DNA of 64,000 bases from Candidatus Alistipes faecavium (GCA_019118605.1 DWYP01000046.1:1-64000), one strand, 5' to 3'; positions 37,977-48,863 are shown, counted from the first letter of the stretch. Notes: a model not told the origin generated them from the letters alone. Translations and numbers: made by a program.

Positions 37977-40265
37977 TCACCGGTAGCAGTCGGGAGCCGG
38001 ATCGGGCCCCATCTCCAGCACCAGCGTCCCCCCGGCAGCAATCGCCGCAAAGGGAATACGGGGCTCCCGCAGCCGCTTCCCGTTCAGGAAGGCCCGCTGC
38101 ACGTAGACATTCTCCGGAGAGTTGTTCCGCGCCTCGATCGTGAACTCCCGGCCGGAGTAATAGGCCGGATCGAGGTGGATCGTGATCTTCTCGAAAAGCG
38201 GGCTTCCCAGCTCCACCATCGGGTCGGCCGAACATCCTCCGTCCATCTCGAAAAGCCCCATGGCGCTCATCACGTACCACGCGCCGAGCTGTCCTTCGTC
38301 CTCGTCTCCCTCCCAGCCGTGGAAGGGTGTGGCGCCGTAGAAGGTGTCGAGGATCGCCCGCGCCCAACGCTGTGCAAGCCAGGGCTTTCCCGAATAGTTG
38401 AACAGATACGGCGTGCACATGTTCACCTCGTTGCCGTGGTTGATGTAGAACTCCGCCGTCTGGCCCGCCGTCCGGTCGAAGACGTGCGCCGCAAAGCGGT
38501 GGCGTTCGGACTTTTCGAAGCCCTCCTCGAGCCGCCGGTTGAACTCCTCCGCGCCGAGCAGCTCCACCACCCCCGCGATGTCGTGCGGCACGTACCAGGA
38601 GTACTGCCAGCTGTTGCCCTCGATGAACCCGGCATTCGAGAAGCGGTCGAAGGAGGGATCCCAACGCCCCAGGGTGTCGCGGCGCGTGACGTACTTCGTT
38701 TCGGGGTGGAAGACGTTCCGGTAATTCTTCGACCGGGCCTCCAGCCGACGGGCGTTCGCGCGGTCGCCGACGGCCCGCGCCAGCTGCGCCACGCACCAGT
38801 CGTCGAAGGCGTAGTCGAGGGTCTTCGACACGACGCCGTACTCCTGCGGCATGTATCCGTACCGCTCGTAGACGTCGAGCAGCGGATTCCCGGCATTCCC
38901 GCCGCCCGGATGGTTGACGCCCGGGACGGTCACGTTCTTGAGCACCGCCTCGTAGACGGCCTCCCGGTCATGGCGGATCCCCTTCTGGCAGGCCGACACC
39001 ATCAGGGCCGTTTCGTGCGACCCCTCCATGATGCCCGAATACTCCAGCCCCGCGGGGCCCTTGCAGGTCCAGCCCGTCCAGCGGAACATCTCGAGCTGCG
39101 TGGTCACCCAGTCGTCGACGATGCGCGGCGAAACGATCGACCAGAGGCCGTTGAGATTCCAGTAGGTATTCCAGAAGGCGTCGCCGCCGTACATGTTCCC
39201 GGACTCGAGCCGGCGGACATGCTCCTCGGCATCGACATAGCTGCCGCCGACGTCGTTCCAGGTCTGCTTGCCCGCATAGGCGCGGTAGAGGTTCGTGTAG
39301 AACTTCACCCTGTCCTCCTCACTTCCGCCCTCGACCGTCACGCGCCCGAGCAGCTCGTTCCAGCAGGCTCGCGCCGCCGCAGCCGTGCGGTCGAAGTCGT
39401 AGCCGAGCGGTTCGAGCTCGGCGGTCATGTTGCGCCGCGCCTGCCCGATGCTCACGAGCGAGAGCCCCGTGCAGACGGTGATCTGCTCCTGATCCGAAGT
39501 GGGGAAGACCGCGAAGACCCCCAGGTCGCCCTTGCCGGCGATCTCGCGCAGATCCTCCTCGATGCGCCCCTCGTTCCAGCCTCCGAGCCGCCCGATGGGG
39601 CGGCTGAAGCGGATCACGAAATGCAGCCGGTATTCGTTCCACCAGCTCCACGGCCCCGACTGGCAGTCCGCATAGCCCTCGAGTTCCGACTCCCCGACGC
39701 GCTCGATCCGGGCGTCGCGGACCCGGAACCCGTAGTCCCACTCGGTGGGGAACTGCAGGTCGATCAGGATGCGCGATTCGGGGCATTCGGGGAAGGTATA
39801 GCGGTGGACGCCGCAGCGGGTCGTCGCGGTGAGCTCGGCGCGCACGCCGGCGTCGTAGAGAAAGACGGAGTAGTATCCCGGCGAGGTGGTTTCGGTCTGT
39901 TTGAGGATCCGCGAATGGTACCCCGCGTTGGCCCCCCGGTAGGGGGAGTCGGCCGAAGGATTGACGACCGTCAGGTCGCCGGTCGAGGGCATGACCGTCA
40001 GTCCGCCCATCGTCCATGCGTGGAGGTGGCTGAAGCCCGAGACGTTGTGGATCGAATATTCGTAGCCGCCCATCCAGACATCCCCCTGATTGTCGGGACC
40101 CAGCTGCACCATTCCGAAAGGAAGCTGGGCATAGGGGCCCAGCATCCAGCGGGAATTGGAGGTGCCGATGAACATATCCACGTAATCGACGGGCTGCTTG
40201 GCCAGGGCGTTCGCGGCGGCCGCACAGCCCAACAAAACGGAGAGAACCAGGTGTCGCAGTTTCAT
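37977..40265 (-). CDS. GH92 alpha-mannosidase
   Basis: FSHLHAWTMGGLTVMPSTG, EGNSWQYSWYVPHD, GDEDEGQLGAWYVMSAMGLFEMDGG. Confidence 0.93.
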   Translation of the reverse strand: MKLRHLVLSVLLGCAAAANALAKQPVDYVDMFIGTSNSRWMLGPYAQLPFGMVQLGPDNQGDVWMGGYEYSIHNVSGFSHLHAWTMGGLTVMPSTGDLTVVNPSADSPYRGANAGYHSRILKQTETTSPGYYSVFLYDAGVRAELTATTRCGVHRYTFPECPESRILIDLQFPTEWDYGFRVRDARIERVGESELEGYADCQSGPWSWWNEYRLHFVIRFSRPIGRLGGWNEGRIEEDLREIAGKGDLGVFAVFPTSDQEQITVCTGLSLVSIGQARRNMTAELEPLGYDFDRTAAAARACWNELLGRVTVEGGSEEDRVKFYTNLYRAYAGKQTWNDVGGSYVDAEEHVRRLESGNMYGGDAFWNTYWNLNGLWSIVSPRIVDDWVTTQLEMFRWTGWTCKGPAGLEYSGIMEGSHETALMVSACQKGIRHDREAVYEAVLKNVTVPGVNHPGGGNAGNPLLDVYERYGYMPQEYGVVSKTLDYAFDDWCVAQLARAVGDRANARRLEARSKNYRNVFHPETKYVTRRDTLGRWDPSFDRFSNAGFIEGNSWQYSWYVPHDIAGVVELLGAEEFNRRLEEGFEKSERHRFAAHVFDRTAGQTAEFYINHGNEVNMCTPYLFNYSGKPWLAQRWARAILDTFYGATPFHGWEGDEDEGQLGAWYVMSAMGLFEMDGGCSADPMVELGSPLFEKITIHLDPAYYSGREFTIEARNNSPENVYVQRAFLNGKRLREPRIPFAAIAAGGTLVLEMGPDPAPDCYR

Positions 40266-40308
40266 GACATGTACCATTATTATATTATATGTAGGTACAA
40301 ATATCGTC

Positions 40309-40328
40309 ATTTTATTTGAAAATAAAAT
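40309..40328. promoter_or_regulatory. 20-bp palindrome in divergent GH92/GH2 promoter region (candidate operator)
   Basis: ATTTTATTT-GA-AAATAAAAT overlapping the TTTG -33 element. Confidence 0.45.
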
Positions 40329-40345
40329 CAAATCGACTATTTTTG
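40315..40345 (+). promoter_or_regulatory. Promoter of the GH2 gene (TTTG-N19-TATTTTTG)
   Basis: TTTG 40315-40318; TATTTTTG 40338-40345. Confidence 0.78.
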
Positions 40346-40471
40346 TTCGCGGAAAGGGTTTTACCCCTGCGGGCGGGCATCCGAAAGCCCGAAAAACCGG
40401 CAATCGGACAATCCGGAACCCTCCGCCAAAAAAGAATACCCGGGAACCTCAAAAAACAAGCATCCCGAATC

Positions 40472-42889
40472 ATGAACGCTAAAAACATCTGGCTCCTGAC
40501 GGCCGGCGTGTGGGGGCTGCTGCTCGGAGCGGCGCCCGCACAGGCGCAAGTAAGCTTCGGACATGCCGAAAAGTGCTGCGAAGAGTGGCTGTTCCGGCTC
40601 GGAGACGACTCCGCGGCCCTGCATCCGGCATACGACGACAGCCGCTGGACACGCGTGCGCCTGCCCCACGACTGGTCGGTCAAACAGCCCCTGTCGCCGT
40701 CGCTGGCCAGCTGCACGGGATACCTCCCCGGAGGCATCGGATGGTACCGCAGGCACTTCACGGTCGACGACTCCGCGGCACGCCACTACATCTATTTCGA
40801 AGGCATCTACAACCGGAGCCGCGTCTACCTCAACGGGCACCTGCTCGGGGAGCGCCCCAACGGATACGTCTCGTTCCTTTACGACATGACACCTTATCTT
40901 AATATGGGCGACAACGTGCTCGCCGTGCGGGTCGATCACAGCCGTTATGCGGACTCCCGCTGGTACACCGGCTCGGGCATCTACCGCGACGCCTGGATCG
41001 TCGCAGCGCCCGAAATCCACCTCGCACCGTGGGGCACGGCCTACCGCTGCGAAAAGCTGACCGACCGCCGGGCCGACATCGCCGTGGAGTTCGCCGTGGA
41101 GCGGCACGACGCCGCCGCAGGGACTCTCGAGGTGCGGGCCGCACTCCTCGACGACACAGGGAAGCGCGTGGCGGAGGGCAAATGCCGCGTACAGGAGCGC
41201 ACGCAGGGGCCCGAGGGCGGGACGCTGCGCCTGCGCGTGGACAATCCCCGCCGGTGGGACACGCAGGATCCCTATCTCTACACCCTGTCGGTCACGCTGC
41301 TGCGCGACGGAGAGGCCGTCGACAGCTGCCGGATCCGCGCCGGGCTGCGCACGCTCGACTTCGATCCCGACCGCGGGTTCGCACTCAACGGCCGCTGGAT
41401 GAAGGTCAAGGGCGTATGCCTGCACCACGACGCCGGGGTTCTGGGCGCCGCCGTGCCGCCCGAGGTGTGGCGCCGTCGGCTCGAAAACCTCCGCGCCATC
41501 GGGGTCAACGCCATCCGCATGAGCCACAACCCCCAGGCGCCCGTCGTCTACGACCTCTGCGACGAACTGGGGCTGCTGGTCATGGACGAGGCCTCCGACG
41601 AGTGGGAGTTCCCCAAGCGCAAATGGATCGAGGGGTGGAACGTCGGAACCCCGGGCTTCGACGGTTCGTACGACTTTTTCGAGGAGTGGATCGAGCGCGA
41701 CGTGACGGACATGGTGCGCCGCGACCGGAACCACCCGTCGGTCTTCCTGTGGTCGATCGGCAACGAGGTCGACTACCCGAACGACCCCTATTCGCACCCG
41801 ATCCTCGACGGATCGGCGATCTCGCAGCCGATGTTCGGCGGATACAATCCCGAAGCCCCGCACGCCGAGCGCATCGGACGGATTGCCAAACGCCTGGCAG
41901 CCTGCGTACGGGCCGTCGACACCTCGCGTCCGGTGACCGGGGCGCTGGCCGGCGTGGTGATGTCCAACGAGACGGAGTACCCCGAGGCGGTCGATGTCGT
42001 AGGGTACAACTACACCGAAGACCGCTACGACACAGACCACGCGGCCTACCCCGACCGCATCATCTACGGCAGCGAGAACCGTCCGGACATCGACGCATGG
42101 TACGCCGTGCGGGACCGGGAGTTCATCTTCGGGCAGTTCATCTGGACCGGGACGGACTACCTCGGGGAGTCGGGCCCGTGGCCATCGCGGGGCTTCTACA
42201 CCGGACTGCTCGACTTCGGGAGCTTCCGCAAACCCCGCGGATGGTTCCGGGCTGCGCTCTGGAGCGACGAGCCGGTGACCTACCTCGGAACCTACCCTGC
42301 GGGAGACTACCTCTCGGCCGATGCCTGGGACAGCTGGAACTACGCCCCCGGAGAGATGATCCGGGTCGTATGCTACACGAACGCCCCACAGGCGCGGCTG
42401 CTGCTCGACGGCAGGACGGTCGGGGAGATGAAGCCCTGCGACCCGAAGACGGGAATCATCCACTGGGACATCCCCTACGCCCCCGGGGAGCTGCGGGCCG
42501 AGGGGTGCGACGCCGCGGGGAAAGTCCTGTCGTCGTACGCCGTGAGAAGTTCGGGACGCCCCTACGCACTGCGTGTGACGGCCGACCGCAGCGTTCTTTC
42601 GAAGGAACGCGCCACGGCGCACCTGACCGTGGAGGTCGTCGACGAGCAGGGGGTTGTGGTGAAGCTGGGCGACAGCGAGATCACCTGCACCGTGGAGGGG
42701 CCCGGGGAGCTGCTCGGGCTCGAGGGTTCCGACAACAGCGACATGAGCGACTACACCGACAACCGGCACCGGGCATACCGCGGGAGGCTGCTCGCCTATG
42801 TCCAAACAATCGAACAAAAAGGCGATATATCTGTCCATTTCTCCTCCCCGTTGCTGAAGGGCGCAGAGATCACGCTGCGCGCCGAATAA
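40472..42889 (+). CDS. GH2 family glycosidase
   Basis: VRLPHDWSV, RHYIYFEGIYNRSRVYLNGHLLGERPNGYVSFLYDMT, NAIRMSHNPQAPVVYDLCDELGLLVMDEASDEW, VFLWSIGNEVDY. Confidence 0.93.
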   Translation: MNAKNIWLLTAGVWGLLLGAAPAQAQVSFGHAEKCCEEWLFRLGDDSAALHPAYDDSRWTRVRLPHDWSVKQPLSPSLASCTGYLPGGIGWYRRHFTVDDSAARHYIYFEGIYNRSRVYLNGHLLGERPNGYVSFLYDMTPYLNMGDNVLAVRVDHSRYADSRWYTGSGIYRDAWIVAAPEIHLAPWGTAYRCEKLTDRRADIAVEFAVERHDAAAGTLEVRAALLDDTGKRVAEGKCRVQERTQGPEGGTLRLRVDNPRRWDTQDPYLYTLSVTLLRDGEAVDSCRIRAGLRTLDFDPDRGFALNGRWMKVKGVCLHHDAGVLGAAVPPEVWRRRLENLRAIGVNAIRMSHNPQAPVVYDLCDELGLLVMDEASDEWEFPKRKWIEGWNVGTPGFDGSYDFFEEWIERDVTDMVRRDRNHPSVFLWSIGNEVDYPNDPYSHPILDGSAISQPMFGGYNPEAPHAERIGRIAKRLAACVRAVDTSRPVTGALAGVVMSNETEYPEAVDVVGYNYTEDRYDTDHAAYPDRIIYGSENRPDIDAWYAVRDREFIFGQFIWTGTDYLGESGPWPSRGFYTGLLDFGSFRKPRGWFRAALWSDEPVTYLGTYPAGDYLSADAWDSWNYAPGEMIRVVCYTNAPQARLLLDGRTVGEMKPCDPKTGIIHWDIPYAPGELRAEGCDAAGKVLSSYAVRSSGRPYALRVTADRSVLSKERATAHLTVEVVDEQGVVVKLGDSEITCTVEGPGELLGLEGSDNSDMSDYTDNRHRAYRGRLLAYVQTIEQKGDISVHFSSPLLKGAEITLRAE

Positions 42890-42914
42890 CATAAAACACT
42901 ATCATTCGGACAAT

Positions 42915-42960
42915 TAGCGCGGCAGGAGCCTATAAAGGGCTCCCGCCGCGCTCGTTTTAT
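42915..42960 (+). terminator. Terminator between GH2 and susC
   Basis: AGCGCGGCAGGAGCC-TATAAA-GGGCTCCCGCCGCGCTCGTTTTAT. Confidence 0.8.
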
Positions 42961-43058
42961 AAATACCTGATATTCAAAACAGACGCACGAAAGACAACAG
43001 AAAAGTCGCAGAGATGCGAAATTTTGTCCGAACTATTGCATTTTTAAATTTCTCTTTT

Positions 43059-43066
43059 TATATTTG
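43059..43066 (+). promoter_or_regulatory. -7 box of susC promoter
   Basis: TATATTTG; ATTG at 43035-43038 in the -33 position. Confidence 0.65.
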
Positions 43067-43135
43067 CAGACGGATACATGTTTGAACAAACAGACATGCT
43101 TCAAACATAAACCTACAAACCTAAAAATCTTACAC

Positions 43136-46100
43136 ATGAACAGTCTGGACCAGAAATCCGCACGCACCCTGTGGAACAATGCGGGCGGAACCTTCAGGAA
43201 ATGTGTGGCGATCCTGCTGTCGGCATCGCTGCTGCCGATAACGGCCGCCGCAGAAAATTCGGATCTCCCCGACGCGCTTACGCAGACAGCTGTCTCCTCC
43301 CCCTCGCAAAACAAGGCCGTATCGGGCACGGTGCGCAACGCCGCCGGAGACCCCATCCCGGGGGTGGCCGTCACAGTCGTCGGAGGATCGCAGGGCGTCA
43401 TCACCGACGCCGCTGGCGCCTACACAATCGATGGCGTAAAGGCAAATAACGAGCTGGAATTCAGCTTCCTCGGCATGCTCTCGCAGAAAGAGAAGGTCGG
43501 CACGCGCACGACCATCGACGTCACGCTGCGCGAAGACATGATCGGTCTCGAGGATGTCGTCGTCACGGGTTACACCGCCATGAAACGTAAGGACATCACC
43601 GGATCGGTCGCTTCGGTTTCGGCCGAGCAGATCGCCCGCATCCCGGCCTACGACCTCACGACCAGCCTGGTCGGCGTTCCCGGCATCCGCGTCGACGGAG
43701 GCTCGATCCGCATCCGCGGTACGCGTTCGACCAACGCCGGAAACGACCCGCTGATCGTCCTCGACGGAATCCCCTACGACGAAACCCTGACGTCGATCAA
43801 CCCCGGCGACATCGAGTCGATCGACATCCTGAAGGATGCCTCCTCGACGGCCATCTACGGTGCGAAGGGTGCCAACGGCGTCATCCTCATCACCACCAAG
43901 CAGGCAAAGAAGGGCGAGACGAAGGTCACCTACGACGGATTCTTCGGCGTGGGCGTCAACAACTGGGGAACGCTCGACGTGATGAACGCCGACGAATACA
44001 TCGCCTTCCAGCGCGAAGCGAGCCGCGCGGCCGGTTCCTGGAGCTCGCCCGACGACGACAGCAAGGCCTTCTTCGGAGCCGAGATCGCCAACATGGGCAA
44101 GATGGACACCGACTGGATGGGCAAGTATTTCAACCAGAAGCGCCTCTGGCACAGCCATTCGCTGACGATCGCCTCGGGCAACGAAAAGACCCAGTACAAG
44201 ATCTCGTTCAACTACAAGAACAACGAGGAGCGCTACAAGGGCGACCACCGCGACTACTTCTACCTGACGACCGACCTGACGCACCAGGTGCTCCCGTTCC
44301 TGAAGGTCGGCATCTCGAACCGCGCCTACTACAACGTCAACAACTCGATGCCCGGGATGTTCGACACCTTCCTGCACATGTCGCCGCTGACGCCGATCTA
44401 CAACGAGGACGGATCCTACAACGAATATCCGTTCGGCGACCCCTTCGTGAAGAACCCCTACATGAACGAGACCGAAGGCGCCTACAAGGACAAGACCGAG
44501 GAGTGGAAGCTCTACATGCGCTTCTTCGCCCAGGTGGACCTCTACAAGGGACTGACCTTCAACACCAACTTCGCATACACCCCGGCCTTCTCCTCGCGCG
44601 GATACTACTATGACGATCGCCGCGTGGGCTACACCGACGAACGCAACGTCGCCGGCATGCACAACAACCGCAAGGCCGACTGGGTATGGAACAACATCCT
44701 CAACTACAAGCAGACCTTCGGCAAGCACACCATCGACGTCTCGGCCATCTTCGAGATGCAGAACCGCCAGACGGTGAACTCCTCGATGTCGGGCAAGGAC
44801 CAGGAGTCCCCGGCCTACCTGTGGTACAACATGGGCCGCCTCACCGACTCGAAGTCCATCAGTTCGGGATTCATCCGCAACCAGATGGTATCGGCCATCG
44901 GACGCCTGCAGTACACCTACGACGACCGCTACATCATCACGGCCTCGTTCCGCGAGGACGGCGCCTCGCAGCTCTCGCCCGGAAACAAGTGGGCATTCTT
45001 CCCCTCGGCAGCCGTCGCATGGCGCATCTCGGAGGAGAACTTCGTCAAGGACAACGCCGACTGGATCACGAACCTCAAGCTGCGCGCAAGCTACGGTATG
45101 ACCGGTAACTACTCGATCGCCGCCTACGCCACGCTCGGAACCCTCTTCGGACGCTATGCGAACTTCGGATTCGGCGGCGAGACTCACCTCCCGGGCCTGG
45201 AGCCCCAGACCCGCCCGACGCCCGACCTGGGGTGGGAGCGCAACAAGATGCTCGACATCGGTCTGGACTTCGGATTCCTCAACGGCCGCATCTACGGTAC
45301 GGTCGAGTACTACGACTCGAAGAGCTACGACCTTCTCTACCTGAAGGTGCTGCCCTACACGACGGGATTCAACAAGGCATGGACCAACATCGGCGACACC
45401 CGCAACCGCGGATGGGAGGTATCGCTCTCGACGGTGCCCATCCAGAAGAAGGACTTCACGCTCAACGTCAACCTCTCGTACTACCGCAACAAGGAGGAGC
45501 TGGTGCGCCTGCAGGACCCCAACATGAAACAGGACCTGAACAACAACCTCTTCGTGGGATATCCGGTCAACGGCGTGCACTACAACTACAAGCAGGTAGG
45601 CATCTGGCAGGAGGACGAGGCCGATCTGGCCGCCCTCTACGGACAGAAGCCCGGCGAGGTGAAGGTCGCCGATCTGGACGGAAACGGCGTGATCGACGGC
45701 AACGACCGCATGATCCTCGGAACGACGCGTCCCGACTGGGTCGGAGGGCTCTCGATCAGCGGCCGCTGGAAAAACCTCGACTTCTCGGTGGACATCTACG
45801 GAGAGTTCGGCTCCCTGGCCTATGACAGCCGGAGCACGAGCGGCTGGGCAAGCGAACTGGGCCGCTGGAACACCTACAAGATCGACTACTGGACGCCCGA
45901 GAACCCGACGAACCGCTACCCGCGGCCCGTCGAGGGACAGTCGATCAAGTACCTCGGCGCCGCAGGTTACTACGACAACGACTACGTGAACATCCGCAAC
46001 ATCACGATCGGCTACACGCTGCCCTCGTCGTGGATGGGACGCGTCGTCAAGAACACGCGCTTCTACTTCACGATGAACGATCCGTGGGGATACAGCCAGT

Positions 46101-46168
46101 TCCGCGACCAGGGTGCCATCTCGTGGTGGGAGTCCTACTACATCTTCGGAGCCAGCGTACAGTTTTAA
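43136..46168 (+). CDS. SusC/RagA-family TonB-linked outer membrane protein
   Basis: SGTVRNAAGDPIPGVAVTVVGGSQGVITDAAGAYTIDGV; plug SVSAEQIARIPAYDLTTSLVGVPGI...DPLIVLDGIPYDETLTSINPGDIESIDILKDASSTAIYGAKGANGVILITTK. Confidence 0.97.
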   Translation: MNSLDQKSARTLWNNAGGTFRKCVAILLSASLLPITAAAENSDLPDALTQTAVSSPSQNKAVSGTVRNAAGDPIPGVAVTVVGGSQGVITDAAGAYTIDGVKANNELEFSFLGMLSQKEKVGTRTTIDVTLREDMIGLEDVVVTGYTAMKRKDITGSVASVSAEQIARIPAYDLTTSLVGVPGIRVDGGSIRIRGTRSTNAGNDPLIVLDGIPYDETLTSINPGDIESIDILKDASSTAIYGAKGANGVILITTKQAKKGETKVTYDGFFGVGVNNWGTLDVMNADEYIAFQREASRAAGSWSSPDDDSKAFFGAEIANMGKMDTDWMGKYFNQKRLWHSHSLTIASGNEKTQYKISFNYKNNEERYKGDHRDYFYLTTDLTHQVLPFLKVGISNRAYYNVNNSMPGMFDTFLHMSPLTPIYNEDGSYNEYPFGDPFVKNPYMNETEGAYKDKTEEWKLYMRFFAQVDLYKGLTFNTNFAYTPAFSSRGYYYDDRRVGYTDERNVAGMHNNRKADWVWNNILNYKQTFGKHTIDVSAIFEMQNRQTVNSSMSGKDQESPAYLWYNMGRLTDSKSISSGFIRNQMVSAIGRLQYTYDDRYIITASFREDGASQLSPGNKWAFFPSAAVAWRISEENFVKDNADWITNLKLRASYGMTGNYSIAAYATLGTLFGRYANFGFGGETHLPGLEPQTRPTPDLGWERNKMLDIGLDFGFLNGRIYGTVEYYDSKSYDLLYLKVLPYTTGFNKAWTNIGDTRNRGWEVSLSTVPIQKKDFTLNVNLSYYRNKEELVRLQDPNMKQDLNNNLFVGYPVNGVHYNYKQVGIWQEDEADLAALYGQKPGEVKVADLDGNGVIDGNDRMILGTTRPDWVGGLSISGRWKNLDFSVDIYGEFGSLAYDSRSTSGWASELGRWNTYKIDYWTPENPTNRYPRPVEGQSIKYLGAAGYYDNDYVNIRNITIGYTLPSSWMGRVVKNTRFYFTMNDPWGYSQFRDQGAISWWESYYIFGASVQF

Positions 46169-46186
46169 TTCAAAAACACCAAGAAC

Positions 46187-47860
46187 ATGAAAAAGATAGT
46201 TACGATCCTTCTCTCTGCCGCGACGCTTGTCGGCGTGACCGGCTGCGAGAGCTTCCTGGAAGAGGAATCCTACGGATCGACCACCGACCTTTTCAACGAG
46301 GAGAACGGTCTGAAAGCCTTCGTCAACCTCTCCTACACGAAGATCAACAACCTGTACGGAGGCGACGGATGGTGGCCTCTGATGACCGAACTGGGTACGG
46401 ACATCTTCCTGCGCGGGAAGAACCAGGGCGACACCGGGCTGACCGACTACTACGGACTGGACGCCAACAACGGCAACATCTCGAAGGTCTGGAACCACTG
46501 CTACAAGGCCCTTGCCAACATCAACATGTTCATGGAGACGATCGACACCACGCCCTTCGCCGACGAGTCGGAGAAGCTGCAGTGCAAGGCCGAGATGCTC
46601 GTCATGCGCTCGATGTTCCTGTGGATCATCACCGAGACCTGGGGCGACACCTACCTGCCGCGCACGACCGACGAGACCGAAGGTCTGGAAGCACGGCGTT
46701 CGACGCGCGAGGATTTCTACAAGGAGATCATCGGAGGCCTCGAGCAGGTGGTCAAGGAGGGGATGCTCGCCGACGAGCGCACCTCGGAGGCCGGACGCAT
46801 CGACATGCCCACGGCCAAGGCCTTCCTGGCACGCATGTACCTCTACAACGAGCAGTTCGAGGAGGCCGCACAGATGGCCTCGGAGGTGATCGACGGCCCC
46901 TACGGATTCGAACTCACTCCCTCGCTCACCAACCTCTGGGCCGATGACAAGACCAACGACGAGTTCATCTGGACGACGAACTTCACCAACGACGAATCCT
47001 ACTCGCAATCCAACGGATACTGGGAGTGGTACGCCATGTACATCGACCGCTTCCCCGGCGTGCAGACCATGCTCAAATGGACCGGATACGGCGGCTGCCA
47101 GGCCATTCCGTCGCTCTACTACATCGACAACTTCAACCGCGAGGCCGACCTTCGCTGGCGCGACCTGCACCAGTGGGTATGGTACTACAACGACGAGACC
47201 GACGACCGCTCGGCATTCCCCGACAACCAGTGGCGCGAGTACATCGACACGGCGCTCTACTGCTGTCCCGACGTGCTGCCCGAGGCCGAGCGCGAGCGCA
47301 TGAAGACCTGCTTCACCTTCTTCGACCGCAACGACATGTACGACGCGAAGGGCGTTCCGCAGGACCGCTGGACCTTCATCGGCATGACGAAGTTCTACGA
47401 CCACACCCGTCCGGGCAACATGTCGAAGCTCTCCGACCGTTCGTATCCGGTGATGCGTCTGGGCGAGCTCTACCTGATCCGCGCCGAGGCCAACATCCGC
47501 AAGGCAAGTCCCGACCTGAAGGCGGCGGCCGCAGACATCATGACGCTGCGCGAGCGTGCCATCCGCCAGGATTCCGACGACCCCGATCAGAACAAGGCCT
47601 GGCGTGACGCGATGACCGTCACGGCCTCCGACATGAGCGTGGACTTCATCCTCGAGGAGCGTGCCCGCGAGCTGGCCGGAGAGTGGCAGCGCTGGCTGGA
47701 CCTCAAGCGCCTGGGCAAACTCGTCGAGCGCGTGAAGCTCTACAACCCCGACGCCGCGGAGAACATCAAGGATTACCACGTGGTGCGTCCGATCCCGCAG
47801 TCGCAGTTCGACGGCATGCCCGACTGGACGACGCTCGGACAGAACGAAGGCTACAATTAA
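46187..47860 (+). CDS. SusD/RagB-family nutrient-binding lipoprotein
   Basis: MKKIVTILLSAATLVGVTGCESFLEEE; RSYPVMRLGELYLIRAEANIRKASPDLKAAAADIMTLRERA; ELAGEWQRWLDLKRLGKL. Confidence 0.96.
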   Translation: MKKIVTILLSAATLVGVTGCESFLEEESYGSTTDLFNEENGLKAFVNLSYTKINNLYGGDGWWPLMTELGTDIFLRGKNQGDTGLTDYYGLDANNGNISKVWNHCYKALANINMFMETIDTTPFADESEKLQCKAEMLVMRSMFLWIITETWGDTYLPRTTDETEGLEARRSTREDFYKEIIGGLEQVVKEGMLADERTSEAGRIDMPTAKAFLARMYLYNEQFEEAAQMASEVIDGPYGFELTPSLTNLWADDKTNDEFIWTTNFTNDESYSQSNGYWEWYAMYIDRFPGVQTMLKWTGYGGCQAIPSLYYIDNFNREADLRWRDLHQWVWYYNDETDDRSAFPDNQWREYIDTALYCCPDVLPEAERERMKTCFTFFDRNDMYDAKGVPQDRWTFIGMTKFYDHTRPGNMSKLSDRSYPVMRLGELYLIRAEANIRKASPDLKAAAADIMTLRERAIRQDSDDPDQNKAWRDAMTVTASDMSVDFILEERARELAGEWQRWLDLKRLGKLVERVKLYNPDAAENIKDYHVVRPIPQSQFDGMPDWTTLGQNEGYN

Positions 47861-47887
47861 CCGTAAACAGCTTAAAAACAAGGATCC

Positions 47888-48823
47888 ATGAAAACAATCA
47901 TCAAAATATGGACTACCGTCGTCTGCTGCGCGGGAATGCTGCTCGCATCGTGCACCGACGAAAAGATCTCCGACTCGAAGCAGTCGCTGATGGACCTGAT
48001 CCGGGAGGCGGAGACGCTGATCGTCGAGATCGAGGAGGGCACCAACGAAGGGGATATCGCCCCGGGGTCGAAGAAGGTCCTGCAAACGCGCATCGACCAG
48101 GCCTACTACATCATGAACAACACCTCCCGGGACGAGGGATACGTCAACGCCCGGGAACTGCTTGAGGAGGCCATCGCAGCCTTCAACGCCAACATCGTGA
48201 AGGCCGGTGTCCCGCACTTCGGACTCGGCTCGAAGATGAACCTCGGCGCCTCGGCCGACTGGGGTCTCGAGGATGCCTTCACCGTGGAGATGAAGGTCCG
48301 CTATTCGGAATTCGCCTCGGGCGACCAGTCGATCATCTCCAACGAGGCGGGCGCCGCAGGATTCATGGTGCGCAACAACAGCAACCAGCTGCAGTTCTAC
48401 ATCTACGACGCCGACATCAACAACTGGAACGGCGGAGGATGCTGCACGATCGAGCTCAACAAGTGGTACCACATCGCCGCCACCTACCAGGCCGGCGGGA
48501 AGATGGTCTTCTACCTCGACGGCGTGCAGGTGAGCTCCGTAAACTGCGGCACGCTGGCCGCATCGGCCTCCGACCTGCAGCTGGGCACCTCGCCCTACTA
48601 CAGCAACCGCTACATGCGCGGCGACATCCAGCAGGTTTCGATCTGGGACGACGTCCGCACGGCCGCGGAGGTGGCTGCCGACGTAGCCTGCGATTTCGAC
48701 GGCACGGAAGAGGGGCTGATGGCCTACTGGCCGCTGACGCTCAACGTCGGAACGGAGATCACCGACCAGACCGGCAACCATGTGGCCTCGCTGGTCGATG
48801 TCACCTGGCTCGACGTCGACTGA
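47888..48823 (+). CDS. LamG/concanavalin A-like surface lipoprotein (SusE/F position)
   Basis: Lipobox LLASC; KMNLGASADWGLEDAFTVEMKVRYSEF...NKWYHIAATYQAGGKMVFYLDGVQVSS LamG pattern; helical DUF4972-like N-terminus. Confidence 0.82.
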   Translation: MKTIIKIWTTVVCCAGMLLASCTDEKISDSKQSLMDLIREAETLIVEIEEGTNEGDIAPGSKKVLQTRIDQAYYIMNNTSRDEGYVNARELLEEAIAAFNANIVKAGVPHFGLGSKMNLGASADWGLEDAFTVEMKVRYSEFASGDQSIISNEAGAAGFMVRNNSNQLQFYIYDADINNWNGGGCCTIELNKWYHIAATYQAGGKMVFYLDGVQVSSVNCGTLAASASDLQLGTSPYYSNRYMRGDIQQVSIWDDVRTAAEVAADVACDFDGTEEGLMAYWPLTLNVGTEITDQTGNHVASLVDVTWLDVD

Positions 48824-48863
48824 TACCCGGATCTTTCACATTCACGAATCAAAACATCCTACC

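Noticed and set aside
43130-48781. 1883-aa minus-strand ORF antisense to susC-susD-LamG
   Set aside because: Opposite strand carries three clear family members in proper operon order; translation shows no domain and has GC-codon-bias mirror composition (V/R/D/G/H rich). Stop-poor antisense frame, not a gene.
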